64,000 nt of DNA from Undibacterium_A arcticum (GTDB lineage: Bacteria > Pseudomonadota > Gammaproteobacteria > Burkholderiales > Burkholderiaceae_D). The notes under the pieces are model-generated. The model searched no databases. It saw nothing but the letters and a program-made list of their open reading frames with translations, and was not told the DNA's origin. Both the position numbers and the translations under genes were made by a program. The DNA lies in the NCBI RefSeq assembly GCF_042660705.1, contig NZ_JBHSUQ010000001.1; one strand, written 5' to 3'. Below, piece after piece: positions 28,334 to 36,867 of the stretch; the first letter of the stretch is position 1; each line of letters begins with the position of its first letter.

Positions 28334-29053
28334 ATGTTGAAATTGATTTTCTGGAGTTTGCTGGCCGCCAATGCTGCGCTGTTTGCCCACCATCAGGGCT
28401 ATTTTGACGGTCTCACGCCGTCCGGTCGCGAACCGGAACGGATGGCCAGGCAAATCAATGCCGACAAGATCAAGCTGATTCCGGCCCCGGCGGCTGGCGC
28501 CAAAGCCGGCGCGGCAACATCCTCAGCGTCCGCAGCAGCGGCAGCGGCAACAGCGTCGGCGCTTGCCGCCACGCGCGAAGCCGCGCCGCCGACACGGGTG
28601 GCCTGTACCGAGATCGGCAATTTCACCGCTGCCGAAGCCAAGCGCTTCGAGCAGCGACTGGCCAGCCTGGCGCTCGGCGAACGGCAATCGCGGAATAACG
28701 TGCAGGAAGTCGCCAGCCGTATGGTGTATATCGCGCCGCAGGGCGATAAGGAAGGGGCTGACAAGAAGGCCGGTGAGTTGCGCCGGCTCGGTGTGACCGA
28801 TTTCTTCGTCATCCAGGATAATTCGAATCTGCGCTGGGGCATTTCGCTTGGTGTGTTCAAGAGCGAGGAAGCCGCCAAGAGCCAGTTGGCGAACCTGAGC
28901 AAGCTGGGCGTGCATAGCGCCCGCATCAGCACGCGTAGCGTCACGACCGGCAAACTGTCGTATCGGTTGCGTGATCTGGATCAGGCCACGCGCGACAGCG
29001 TTGAACAGATCAAGGCCGACTTCCCGAATCAGGAACTGCGCGGCTGCAGCTAG
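28334..29053 (+). CDS. SPOR-domain protein
   Basis: 239 residues. An N-terminal hydrophobic segment (LIFWSLLAANAALFA) anchors it in the inner membrane; an Ala-rich linker (residues ~50-85) leads to a C-terminal SPOR domain (YIAPQGDKEGADKKAGEL, FFVIQDNSNLRWGISLGVF). SPOR domains bind denuded peptidoglycan at division sites. Linked to birA-coaX as in related genomes. Confidence 0.85.
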   Translation: MLKLIFWSLLAANAALFAHHQGYFDGLTPSGREPERMARQINADKIKLIPAPAAGAKAGAATSSASAAAAAATASALAATREAAPPTRVACTEIGNFTAAEAKRFEQRLASLALGERQSRNNVQEVASRMVYIAPQGDKEGADKKAGELRRLGVTDFFVIQDNSNLRWGISLGVFKSEEAAKSQLANLSKLGVHSARISTRSVTTGKLSYRLRDLDQATRDSVEQIKADFPNQELRGCS

Positions 29054-29674
29054 GATCTGCGGCCGGAGCCAGATCGCAGGACGCCCTCAAAGGCCGCCCC
29101 ACCACGGATGTACCCGACACCGGTCCGACCGGTTGGCATGGGGCTTTCTTCACCTTCGCCTCCTTGCTGCGTTTTACGCCCAACGAGTGCTTCCGCTTCA
29201 ATTAGTCAATGCGGCGTCGGTCCCGCTATGGCGGGAACGCGTCTGCTGCTGCATTGATGATCTCCCGTTCCGAAAATGCCCGAGTCGTCCCGAAAGCCGC
29301 GCCTTTGGAGGTTTTCCTCTAACGGCTTGCATGGCGATACAGGCTATGGCGGAGAGTGAAATTGAGGTCTCTGTTACATGGCATTTTGCTGCATTGCAAA
29401 TTGACAGGTGTCCTCAACTGTTTTGATACTGCGCCTCAGTCGGCTTGCACATGGCATGGCGTCAGGAACGGTTCAGGCAACGCGAACTTGACCATAGATC
29501 CAGGCCTTTCTAGCGCCGTCCTGTAGCAACTGAACATCGGCAACGCAACGCGGCTGCCGTGTGCGGAAGATATCTTCGCAATGGGTCAGGTTTCTGGCCT
29601 GCTCACCGTTTTCCCGTTTCAACAAGTGGTTGCAGGTGGTTCTTTCATCCATGTTCTACCAGAGGGGGCGTCAA
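29054..29674. other. 621-bp region without a recognisable gene
   Basis: Only a short hairpin (TCCCGC TATG GCGGGA, 29221-29236) stands out. Frames of up to ~150 codons exist, but they lack a supporting start, ribosome site or family-like sequence. No RNA gene was recognised. Confidence 0.5.
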
Positions 29675-30562
29675 ATGACCAAGATCATGCGTATTCTTGT
29701 TTCCATATTTTTTATATCGCTGACTGCTGTATCGAGTATCGCAAGCGCAACAAACTATACGTTGTGGGTCAATGGCCGGGGCGGTGGCGGCGTGGTCGGC
29801 GACTATACGAGCTTCTCGTACTGGGGGCCCAGTAGCACAGATGCCGGGGTCAACAAGAAGGCGGTCAATTGGGATGGCTATAACAGCATCTCGTCACAAA
29901 ACGGAAAGGTGCGCGATGCGCTGGACTGTTTCTGCACCGGCTCCAATTGGTGCTACATCGCGACCCATAGCGCGGGCGACCTGATGATGGGTTACACGCT
30001 GGCCAACTACGGTGGCTCGACGCGTATGAATAAAAATGCGACCGCCAACGCGGCCGGACAGTGCGGCAACAGCGATGGCACATCGCAGGTCGGCTGGAAT
30101 ATCAAATGGGTGCGTGCTGCGTCCGGCGCCGGCGGTGGTTCTGAACTCTCTGATGACGGTTCGTGGACCACGTCCGAACCGCTGGTAAAAGATCTGAAAA
30201 CCACTACTGCCCGCGCCATGTACAACCATAACGACACGCACAACGTCTGGTTCTACATGTACGCCGGCGCCAAGGGCACCGTGTATTCGGGAATTTTGCC
30301 AGGACAGGACGATGAAGCGGTTGCCTATCACAGTACCGGCGGGGTGTCCGGCACAGCGGGGGGATCGTATTGCAATCCTAGCGATTGGTTTTGCAATGAT
30401 TTGACGATGGGTACGGCGGTCAATGAAGGCGGCACCGCAAAGTGGGGTTATCACTCGGTATCCTTCCGTGACGATAACGAAACCTACAACCACTATGCCA
30501 ACGGCAATTGGCAGGGAATTATCTCGGTGGTACGAGCGGCCATGGTAAGCAATGCCACGTAA
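29675..30562 (+). CDS. secreted protein of unknown family, possible alpha/beta hydrolase
   Basis: 295 residues. A signal peptide (MTKIMRILVSIFF... ending SIASA) is clear. The mature part is rich in Gly, Asn, Trp and Tyr, with six Cys, as in extracellular disulfide-bonded proteins. IATHSAGDLMMGY resembles a nucleophile elbow (HSAGD), with an Asp/Asn-rich region and a His (GYHSVSF) near the C-terminus, but no family is recognised. ATG at 29675 chosen because the signal peptide begins there. Its 3' end overlaps the next gene by 11 bp, so the two proteins are probably made together. Confidence 0.65.
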   Translation: MTKIMRILVSIFFISLTAVSSIASATNYTLWVNGRGGGGVVGDYTSFSYWGPSSTDAGVNKKAVNWDGYNSISSQNGKVRDALDCFCTGSNWCYIATHSAGDLMMGYTLANYGGSTRMNKNATANAAGQCGNSDGTSQVGWNIKWVRAASGAGGGSELSDDGSWTTSEPLVKDLKTTTARAMYNHNDTHNVWFYMYAGAKGTVYSGILPGQDDEAVAYHSTGGVSGTAGGSYCNPSDWFCNDLTMGTAVNEGGTAKWGYHSVSFRDDNETYNHYANGNWQGIISVVRAAMVSNAT

Positions 30563-31885
30563 CACCAACGGCCCCAAGCGCAAGCAGGGGACAAGTCAGC
30601 CGCCGTTCGCCCGCAAGGGCGGATGGCTGCGCAAGCATGGGGGAGCAGCAGTCATCGTTTTGGTGCTGCTGCTGTCCGCCGGTGCCTGGTATTGGCCGTC
30701 GGACGTGGCAGCGACTGCGGCCCCGCCGTTGCCGTCGCGCGCTCAATCCAGCATGGCATTTATGCAGACGCCGGGACGGTCGGATGGCGCCCCCGCACTT
30801 GCGTCAACTGCCGCGCGGGCGGATCGCCAGCTGGCGTTGACCAGGCAACTGGAATTGGTCGACCACACCTTGTGCAGTTATCGCGACGGCACAAAATATC
30901 CAACCAGCTCACGGCCCATTACTGAGCATCCCGATCAACTCTATCCGAATCGGGCAGTAGAAGAGACGCACGCGATGCGCAAGGAAGGTGGCGGCACGGA
31001 CGCTGCCGTGCAAATTCAAACCTCGCAGTCGCGCGTCTATATGGCGGCTGGCGAAGCGGTCGTATTTCGGTAAAGGCGACCGATAGCGAAGGCAAGACAT
31101 TGCCCTTGTTTATTACACGTGCCGTGGCGCGCGGCATCACCTTCCGTGGCAGTCGGGAAGCACCCCAGGTTGTGCTGCCTTTTGCCGACGACGGCCAGAA
31201 TGGCGACGCGATGGAGGGCGACGGCATAGTTTCGAACTCGTTTGCGCCCGGCCTGACCGGCTTTGCAAATTTCAACGGCACCATCCGCACCGAGGTCAAA
31301 TATAACGTCGGCGATCGCGCCGGGGTCGTGCTGTTCGACACCATATACACGCCGGAGAACCCGGCGACGTGGTCTGGTCCTATCCGTGAAGCGGTGGAAG
31401 GCGGATCGCTTAATTTTTATCTCAAGGCAGAGGTGCGGATCGCGGGTCGGTATGTCGTCACAGGCAGGGTGGACGATGCAAAAGGCAAGCCGTTTGCTCT
31501 CGTCACATTTAACGAGCTGCTTACTCAAGGCAGCAATGAAGTGCGCTTGACGGTGTTCGGCAAACTGATGCGTGACCAAACGCCGAGCTTCCCGCTTGCG
31601 CTGCGCGACGTGGATGCTTATCTGCTCAAGCAGGATACCGACCCCGATCGCGCTCTGATGCCGCGCATCGCAGGTGTCGCGCATGTCACTAAAGTCTATC
31701 CAATCAAAGGTTTTTCCGATGCCGAGTGGCAAAGCGAGGAACGTTCACGTTATCTGACTGAACTTGGCAAGGACGTCGACCTCGCCAAGGAAGCACTAGT
31801 GGAATTCAACCCGGAACAAGCCAAGCAGCCATTCCCAAAAAGCGATTGCAGCAAGGAGCACGAAGCGAAAGGCAAGACTTCGTGA
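30552..31885 (+). pseudogene. membrane-anchored periplasmic protein of unknown function, frameshifted
   Basis: The first frame (30552-31073) codes for a basic cytoplasmic tail, one transmembrane helix (about residues 33-50) and an Ala/Ser-rich stretch ending VYMAAGEAV. The second frame (to 31885) continues RISVKATDSEGKTLPLFITR; adding one base near 31060 joins them into a ~444-residue protein. The part DDGQNGDAMEGDGIV resembles the DDGxxGDxxxGDG motif of Ig-like 'choice-of-anchor X' domains. It overlaps the secreted-protein gene upstream. By analogy with lipase-specific foldases it might assist that protein (inference only). Confidence 0.6.
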
Positions 31886-31996
31886 CCTGGGCCATGCGTA
31901 AAGATGGCAAAGACCGCCGCCAGTGGCTGAAGGAATGAGCTTGTTCTAAACACGCATTCACATTCACACCCGCAGCCAGGTCATGCAACATGCAGG

Positions 31997-32227
31997 CTAG
32001 GTTTGCGCGGCCAGTTGTGACTTGCGTTGCTGCAGGCAAGCCGGGCACAGGCAGCGCGCCGTGCCCGGCGCATCGGCTGGCGCAGTCGTCGCCGCGATCG
32101 CATCGATTCCGTCGCGCGACAACGGTGGCAGCTGTGTGCACCAGCACGGCTGGGTTTCACTTGCCTCTGCGTCGGCGTCCACCATGCCGCAACCAAACGC
32201 GGCGCCGCAGGCCGGGCAGGTACTCAT
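31997..32227 (-). CDS. small cysteine-rich CWC-type protein
   Basis: 76 residues with CPACGAAFGCG near the start, CWCTQLPPLS in the middle and CLCPACLQQRK at the end, the pattern of the cysteine-rich CWC family (probable metal binding). Its start overlaps the anti-sigma gene end by 4 bp, so it belongs to the sigma/anti-sigma operon. Confidence 0.75.
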   Translation of the reverse strand: MSTCPACGAAFGCGMVDADAEASETQPCWCTQLPPLSRDGIDAIAATTAPADAPGTARCLCPACLQQRKSQLAAQT

Positions 32228-32457
32228 CGCCGCTCCGGTCCGCGTGCCCGATCCGATTCCGGATCGGGTGTTGCATCGGGTTCGTCGAGTTGCGCCATCT
32301 TGTGCATTGCCTTGCGTATCAGTTGCATCTGGCCGCTGAAATTGGTGCAGGCATCGCAAATCAGCAGATGCAGGCGCATCTTTGTGCGCTCGATCACCGA
32401 CAGGTCGCGATCGAGTCCTTCGGATACCAGTCGATGTATTTCCTTGCAAGTTGCCAT
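32224..32457 (-). CDS. zinc-finger (zf-HC2) anti-sigma factor
   Basis: 77 residues. CKEIHRLVSEGLDRDLS followed by HLLICDACTNF gives the HxxxCxxC zinc-binding core of anti-sigma factors such as RsrA/ChrR-type. No transmembrane helix, so it is a cytoplasmic inhibitor. It lies 53 bp after the ECF sigma gene and overlaps the CWC gene by 4 bp. Confidence 0.82.
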   Translation of the reverse strand: MATCKEIHRLVSEGLDRDLSVIERTKMRLHLLICDACTNFSGQMQLIRKAMHKMAQLDEPDATPDPESDRARGPERR

Positions 32458-32510
32458 GGCGCGTGTCGTGTTGTTGGTGCTGAATGTTGTAAGTAAGATG
32501 CCAGATGTTG

Positions 32511-33107
32511 TCAGCGTGATGCCGGATGATTCTGGCGTGCTGGCTGGTTGCCGAACCAGTTCAGGTCCAGGCATTCGCGCAGCCGCAGGCGTGCGCGATA
32601 CAGCATCACCCACGCATTAGACGTGCTAATCCCGAGTTCCTTACAGATTTCGTCGGTCTCCAGTTCCAGCCATTCGCGCATCATGAAAATTCGCGCGGTC
32701 TTGGTCGGCAGCTTTTCCAGACAGATTTCCATCACCCGGAAGAAATCCTTTTGCTCCAGCGTCGCGTCCGGATCGCCCCATTTCAGCGGCATGTCCCGGG
32801 TATGGCCATTGCTCAGGAACAAGGAATCGACCAGATCGTCTTCCGATTGCTCGTCTTGCGTGTCGAGTTGGCGTTCCCGTTGCGCCAGGCGCAGGCTGTC
32901 GATGATCTTGTATTTCAGGATGCCGGTGACATAGGTGCGCAGTGACGAGAGTCCGGCAAAGCGGTCTGGCTTTTCCAGCACCGCGATCAGCGCGTCTTGT
33001 ACCGCGTCTTCGGCCAGCGTCTGATTGCGCAATTGCAATTGTGCAAAACGCAACAACGCCGGGCGCATCGCCTCGAGTTGCCGGTGCAGGTCATTGGTCG
33101 TTGTCAT
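32511..33107 (-). CDS. ECF-type RNA polymerase sigma factor
   Basis: 198 residues with region 2 (LRFAQLQLRNQTLAEDAVQDALI, LRTYVTGILKYKIID) and region 4 (LEKLPTKTARIFMMREWL, EICKELGISTSNAWVMLYRAR). The gene order sigma, zf-HC2 anti-sigma, CWC protein suggests a redox- or metal-responsive switch. Regulon not visible here. Confidence 0.9.
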   Translation of the reverse strand: MTTTNDLHRQLEAMRPALLRFAQLQLRNQTLAEDAVQDALIAVLEKPDRFAGLSSLRTYVTGILKYKIIDSLRLAQRERQLDTQDEQSEDDLVDSLFLSNGHTRDMPLKWGDPDATLEQKDFFRVMEICLEKLPTKTARIFMMREWLELETDEICKELGISTSNAWVMLYRARLRLRECLDLNWFGNQPARQNHPASR

Positions 33108-33243
33108 TTGCGCAAAAGTTGGTGAGAACGGGCCGAGAATATCTGAAAACCGCCATAAAACTGTAAGAACAGTGCAACAAAATCGCCAGGAAAGAAGCCT
33201 ACTTTACCTGTAAAATCGCAAAAATCCATTTTCAGGACCCGCC

Positions 33244-34167
33244 ATGACTCAATTGACCGACCTCAACGCCGATTTCAAGGGCGATCTTAGCAATGTTGGC
33301 CCGCGTATCAAGGCGGAAATCCTGGCGGAGGCGCTACCGTACATCCGCAAGTTTCATGGCAAGACCATCGTCATCAAATACGGCGGCAATGCGATGACCG
33401 AGGAACGGCTGAAGCACGGCTTCGCGCGCGACGTCATTCTGCTGAAACTGGTCGGCATGAATCCGGTCATCGTCCATGGCGGCGGCCCGCAGATCGACAA
33501 TGCGCTGAAAAAGATCGGCAAGCAAGGCACTTTCGTGCAAGGCATGCGGATCACCGACGAAGAGACAATGGAAGTGGTCGAGTGGGTGCTGGGCGGTGAA
33601 GTGCAGCAGGACATCGTGATGCTGATTAATCATTACGGCGGCCAGGCGGTCGGGTTGACCGGCAAGGATGGCGGCCTGATCCGGGCCCGCAAGATGCGCA
33701 TGCCGGACCGCGAGAAACCGGGCGAATTCCTCGACATCGGTTTTGTCGGCGAGATCGACGCCATCAATCCGGCTGTAGTCAAGGCGCTGCAGGACGACGC
33801 CTTCATCCCGATCATTTCGCCGATCGGTTTCGGCGACGACGGCCAGGCCTACAACATCAACGCCGACGTGGTGGCCGGCAAGATCGCCGAAATCCTGAAA
33901 GCCGAGAAGCTGATCATGATGACCAATATCGCCGGCGTGCAGGACAAGCAGGGCAATCTGGTGACCGATTTGTCGGCGCGCGAGATCGACGAGATGTTCG
34001 CAGACGGCACCATCTCGGGCGGCATGCTGCCGAAGATTTCGTCGGCACTGGATGCCGCCAAATCGGGCGTCAACACGGTGCACATCATCGACGGTCGGAT
34101 CGAGCATTCGCTGCTGCTGGAAGTGCTGACCGAACAGGCCTTCGGGACCATGATCCGTTCGCATTGA
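33244..34167 (+). CDS. argB: acetylglutamate kinase
   Basis: 307 residues. KYGGNAM, VHGGGPQID, GLTGKDGG and the C-terminal GTMIRSH match ArgB, which phosphorylates N-acetylglutamate in arginine synthesis. The N-terminal extension with PYIRKFHGKT is the feedback-sensitive (arginine-inhibited) hexameric type. First of the argB-nucleotidase-slmA set. Confidence 0.97.
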   Translation: MTQLTDLNADFKGDLSNVGPRIKAEILAEALPYIRKFHGKTIVIKYGGNAMTEERLKHGFARDVILLKLVGMNPVIVHGGGPQIDNALKKIGKQGTFVQGMRITDEETMEVVEWVLGGEVQQDIVMLINHYGGQAVGLTGKDGGLIRARKMRMPDREKPGEFLDIGFVGEIDAINPAVVKALQDDAFIPIISPIGFGDDGQAYNINADVVAGKIAEILKAEKLIMMTNIAGVQDKQGNLVTDLSAREIDEMFADGTISGGMLPKISSALDAAKSGVNTVHIIDGRIEHSLLLEVLTEQAFGTMIRSH

Positions 34168-34226
34168 TACTCTGATGACGCATGGCATTTGCCATGCGTT
34201 TGCTGTCAAAATGTCCGTGCTTGGTC

Positions 34227-34249
34227 CCTTCCCCTTTTGAGGGGGAAGG
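34227..34249. repeat. intergenic hairpin CCTTCCCC/GGGGAAGG
   Basis: An 8-bp stem 60 bp after argB with a 7-nt loop. It resembles the common GC-rich intergenic palindromes of related genomes and may also end argB transcription. Confidence 0.45.
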
Positions 34250-34395
34250 CTAGGATGGGGGTGCGGCATGCGGCACTGAACATGGCTCATTAATCGACCG
34301 TACTACCCCCACTTGCAGTGCGCGTATCCGCTTGCAAGCGGATACCGCCGCGCAGGCAGGAGGCATGCCTCTTGGATTCCCTGCTCCGCCCCTAA

Positions 34396-34418
34396 CCCTC
34401 CCCCTGCAAGGGGGAGGG
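34396..34418. repeat. intergenic hairpin CCCTCCCCCT/AGGGGGAGGG
   Basis: A 10-bp perfect stem with a 3-nt loop, between argB and the nucleotidase gene. Together with the hairpin at 34227 it brackets the gene-free 34168-34494 region. Confidence 0.5.
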
Positions 34419-34494
34419 AATTTGCTGAACCATATTGATTCGCCTGAAGAAGATCGGGCGACATCATTTAAATCAAGCCGACGATCGCTAATCC

Positions 34495-35226
34495 TTGTCC
34501 AACTCTTCCCTGCTCTGGCTATTCGACCTCGACAACACGCTGCATGACGCGTCGCACGCGATCTTCCCGGCGATCCACCAGAATATGAATGCCTACATGG
34601 CGCGCGTGCTGGGCGACGGCGATACGCCGGCCGATGCTGCGACCGTGAATGCGGTGCGGCAGCAATACTGGAAACGTTACGGTGCGACGCTGTTCGGCAT
34701 GATCAAGCATCACAATGTGAAACCGGCCGATTTTCTGCGCGAGGCGCATCGCTTCGATGACTTGACCTCGATGATCCGGGCCGAGCGCGGCCTGCAACGC
34801 CTGCTGCAGCGGCTGCCGGGTCGCAAGATACTGCTGACCAATGCGCCACGCCAGTATTCACGGCAGGTGCTGCGGCATCTGGGCCTGCACCGGCATTTCG
34901 CGCGGCACATCCCGATCGAGGCGATGCAGGTGCACGGTCAGTTGCGGCCGAAGCCGTCCAAGGCCTTATTGCGCAAGTTGCTGGCCAGGGAAAGGATCAG
35001 CGCGCACCGCTGCATTCTGGTGGAGGACACGGTCGACAACCTGCGGGCTGCGAAAAAGGTCGGATTGCGCACCGCCTGGGTGACACAATATCTGCGCACG
35101 CCGTCCAAATTACAATCACCTGCCGCCAAAGCGGGCGCGCAGAATACAATTAAGCGCCCCGCGTATGTCGATGTCAAAGTAAAATCCGTACGGCAACTTT
35201 CTGGTAGTCTTCACCGATTACGGTAA
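34495..35226 (+). CDS. HAD-superfamily pyrimidine 5'-nucleotidase
   Basis: 243 residues. HAD motif I LFDLDNTLHDA, motif II LLTNAPRQY, motif III/IV region KPSKALLRKLL ... CILVEDTVDNLRAAKKVGL are complete. The start is TTG at 34495; a stop codon lies two codons upstream in frame, and no ATG comes before motif I. It occupies the conserved place between argB and slmA. The last ~35 residues are basic and variable. Confidence 0.88.
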   Translation: MSNSSLLWLFDLDNTLHDASHAIFPAIHQNMNAYMARVLGDGDTPADAATVNAVRQQYWKRYGATLFGMIKHHNVKPADFLREAHRFDDLTSMIRAERGLQRLLQRLPGRKILLTNAPRQYSRQVLRHLGLHRHFARHIPIEAMQVHGQLRPKPSKALLRKLLARERISAHRCILVEDTVDNLRAAKKVGLRTAWVTQYLRTPSKLQSPAAKAGAQNTIKRPAYVDVKVKSVRQLSGSLHRLR

Positions 35227-35254
35227 TTTTTTCACCGCACCTTTCCGAGATCAC

Positions 35255-35833
35255 ATGGCAACCACCAAACCGGGCGAACGTAAGCTACAAATTCTTCAGA
35301 CCCTGGCGGTGATGCTGGAACAACCGAAAGGTGAAAAGATCACCACCGCGGCGCTGGCGGCCCGGCTGCAGGTGTCGGAGGCGGCGCTGTATCGCCATTT
35401 CGCCAGCAAGGCGCAGATGTTCGAAGGCTTGATCGAGTTCATTGAAAGCACCGTCTTCGGGCTGATCAACCAGATCACCGCGCAACAGGAAAATGGATTG
35501 ACCCAGGCGCAGTCAATTATCGGTATGCTGCTTAATTTCGCCGAGCGCAATCCCGGCATGACGCGCGTGTTGATCGGCGATGCGCTGGTCAATGAAGACG
35601 AGCGGCTGCAACTGCGCATGAACCAATTCATCGAGCGTATCGAGCTGGCGCTGAAACAGGCGTTGCGGATCGCCGCCACCCAAGGGCAGGCGCAGGAGGC
35701 CGATGTAGCCGCGCGCAGCAACCTGATTGCCTGCTTCGTCCTGGGCCGCTGGCATCGTTATGCCAAGAGCGGCTTCAAGCACAACCCGTCGGAAGGCGCG
35801 CAGACGCAGCTGGCGGTACTGCTGATAAGCTGA
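35255..35833 (+). CDS. slmA: nucleoid occlusion factor SlmA
   Basis: 192 residues. A TetR-like helix-turn-helix (ITTAALAARLQVSEAALYRHFASKAQMFEGLIEF, split here only by description) precedes the SlmA-specific C-terminal domain ending in GRWHRYAKSGFKHNPS. SlmA bound to DNA blocks FtsZ ring formation over the chromosome. The argB-HAD-slmA order supports the assignment. Confidence 0.93.
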   Translation: MATTKPGERKLQILQTLAVMLEQPKGEKITTAALAARLQVSEAALYRHFASKAQMFEGLIEFIESTVFGLINQITAQQENGLTQAQSIIGMLLNFAERNPGMTRVLIGDALVNEDERLQLRMNQFIERIELALKQALRIAATQGQAQEADVAARSNLIACFVLGRWHRYAKSGFKHNPSEGAQTQLAVLLIS

Positions 35834-35834
35834 C

Positions 35835-35864
35835 GCACTAATCCGCACTAATCCGCACTCATGC
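35835..35864 (+). repeat. 10-bp tandem repeat (x3) upstream of a DMT transporter
   Basis: GCACTAATCC at 35835 and 35845, then the variant GCACTCATGC at 35855. It starts just after the slmA stop and lies in the leader of the gene at 35930. Confidence 0.75.
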
Positions 35865-35929
35865 ACGCGTGCGCTGACCGGCACAAGCCCGTACAAACCG
35901 GCGCGGGTTGGCGCGCAAACCCTATATCA

Positions 35930-36808
35930 ATGCCTTACAAACAACAATTCCCCGTGTTCGCCTTTGCCAGCCTGCTGCTGGGCGGCATCGCGATCGGTTT
36001 CGCCGGCATCCTGATGCGGCTGTCCGACGTCAGCCCGCTGGCATCCGCATTCTGGCGCATGGCGCTGGCACTGCCGTTGCTGTGGGGCTGGGCGTGGGCA
36101 GTGCGCGCGCAGGACACGCGCAACGGACTGCGTACCGACTATTCCAGGGTGCTGCTGCTGGCCGGTATTTTCTTTGCTGCCGACATGGGAATCTGGCATC
36201 TGTCGCTGCACTACACCACTGTGTCGAACGCGACCCTGCTGTCGAATTTTGCGCCGATCTTTATCGCATTGTGGCTGTGGGCGGTGCACCGGATGCGGTT
36301 CGCGCGCGTCTTCATGGTCGGCATGGTGATCGCGTTGCTCGGTGCCGTGTTGCTGATCGGCCCGAACGCGGCGCTCGGCGGCACCAAATTGCTGGGTGAC
36401 GGCCTCGGCCTGTCGACCGCCGTGTTTTATGCGGGCTATCAGCTGGTGATCAAGGATGCGCGCAACCAATATTCCACCGCGCGCCTGATGGCGTGGAGCA
36501 CCACCATTACCGCCGTGTTCCTGCTGCCGTTCGCGCTGGCGATGCCGGGCGCGTTCTGGCCGGCGCAGGCGGCCGGCTGGCTGCCGCTGCTGGGACTGGC
36601 GGTGGTGGCACAAGTTGGCGGCCAGACCGTGATCGCCTACGCGCTGGCGCACCTGCCGGCATCGCTGGCCTCGGTCAGCCTGCTGATCCAGCCATTGACC
36701 GCGACCATTGCGGCCTGGATCATCTTCCATGAAGTGATCGGGCCGCTGCAGATGGTCGGCGGCGCGATCCTGTTGCTCGGCATCTATCTGTCGAAGCGCG
36801 GCAGCTAG
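35930..36808 (+). CDS. EamA/DMT-family exporter
   Basis: 292 residues with ten predicted transmembrane helices in two EamA repeats (LGGIAIGFAGILMRLSDVS in the first; LGDGLGLSTAVFYAGYQL in the second; FHEVIGPLQMVGGAILLLG near the end). Likely exports a small metabolite; substrate not predictable. ATG at 35930 begins a typical first helix; the in-frame upstream extension is not conserved-looking. Confidence 0.88.
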   Translation: MPYKQQFPVFAFASLLLGGIAIGFAGILMRLSDVSPLASAFWRMALALPLLWGWAWAVRAQDTRNGLRTDYSRVLLLAGIFFAADMGIWHLSLHYTTVSNATLLSNFAPIFIALWLWAVHRMRFARVFMVGMVIALLGAVLLIGPNAALGGTKLLGDGLGLSTAVFYAGYQLVIKDARNQYSTARLMAWSTTITAVFLLPFALAMPGAFWPAQAAGWLPLLGLAVVAQVGGQTVIAYALAHLPASLASVSLLIQPLTATIAAWIIFHEVIGPLQMVGGAILLLGIYLSKRGS

Positions 36809-36840
36809 CGCCGCCGCGGGGATTGTTTCAGGCCAACCGC

Positions 36841-36866
36841 CGTGCTTATTTGCCGTGCTTATTTAC
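36841..36866 (+). repeat. 13-bp tandem duplication before pabB
   Basis: CGTGCTTATTTGC is followed directly by CGTGCTTATTTAC. The proposed GTG start of pabB lies 1 bp after the second unit. Confidence 0.75.
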
Positions 36867-36867
36867 A

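Noticed and set aside
28971..29426. 150-codon plus-strand frame after the SPOR gene
   Set aside because: It begins inside the SPOR gene in another frame, and its composition is not protein-like; left as unassigned DNA.
34227..34418. Two GC-rich hairpins as a small mobile element between argB and the nucleotidase gene
   Set aside because: Stem sequences differ and the interval lacks matching ends; they look like independent intergenic palindromes.
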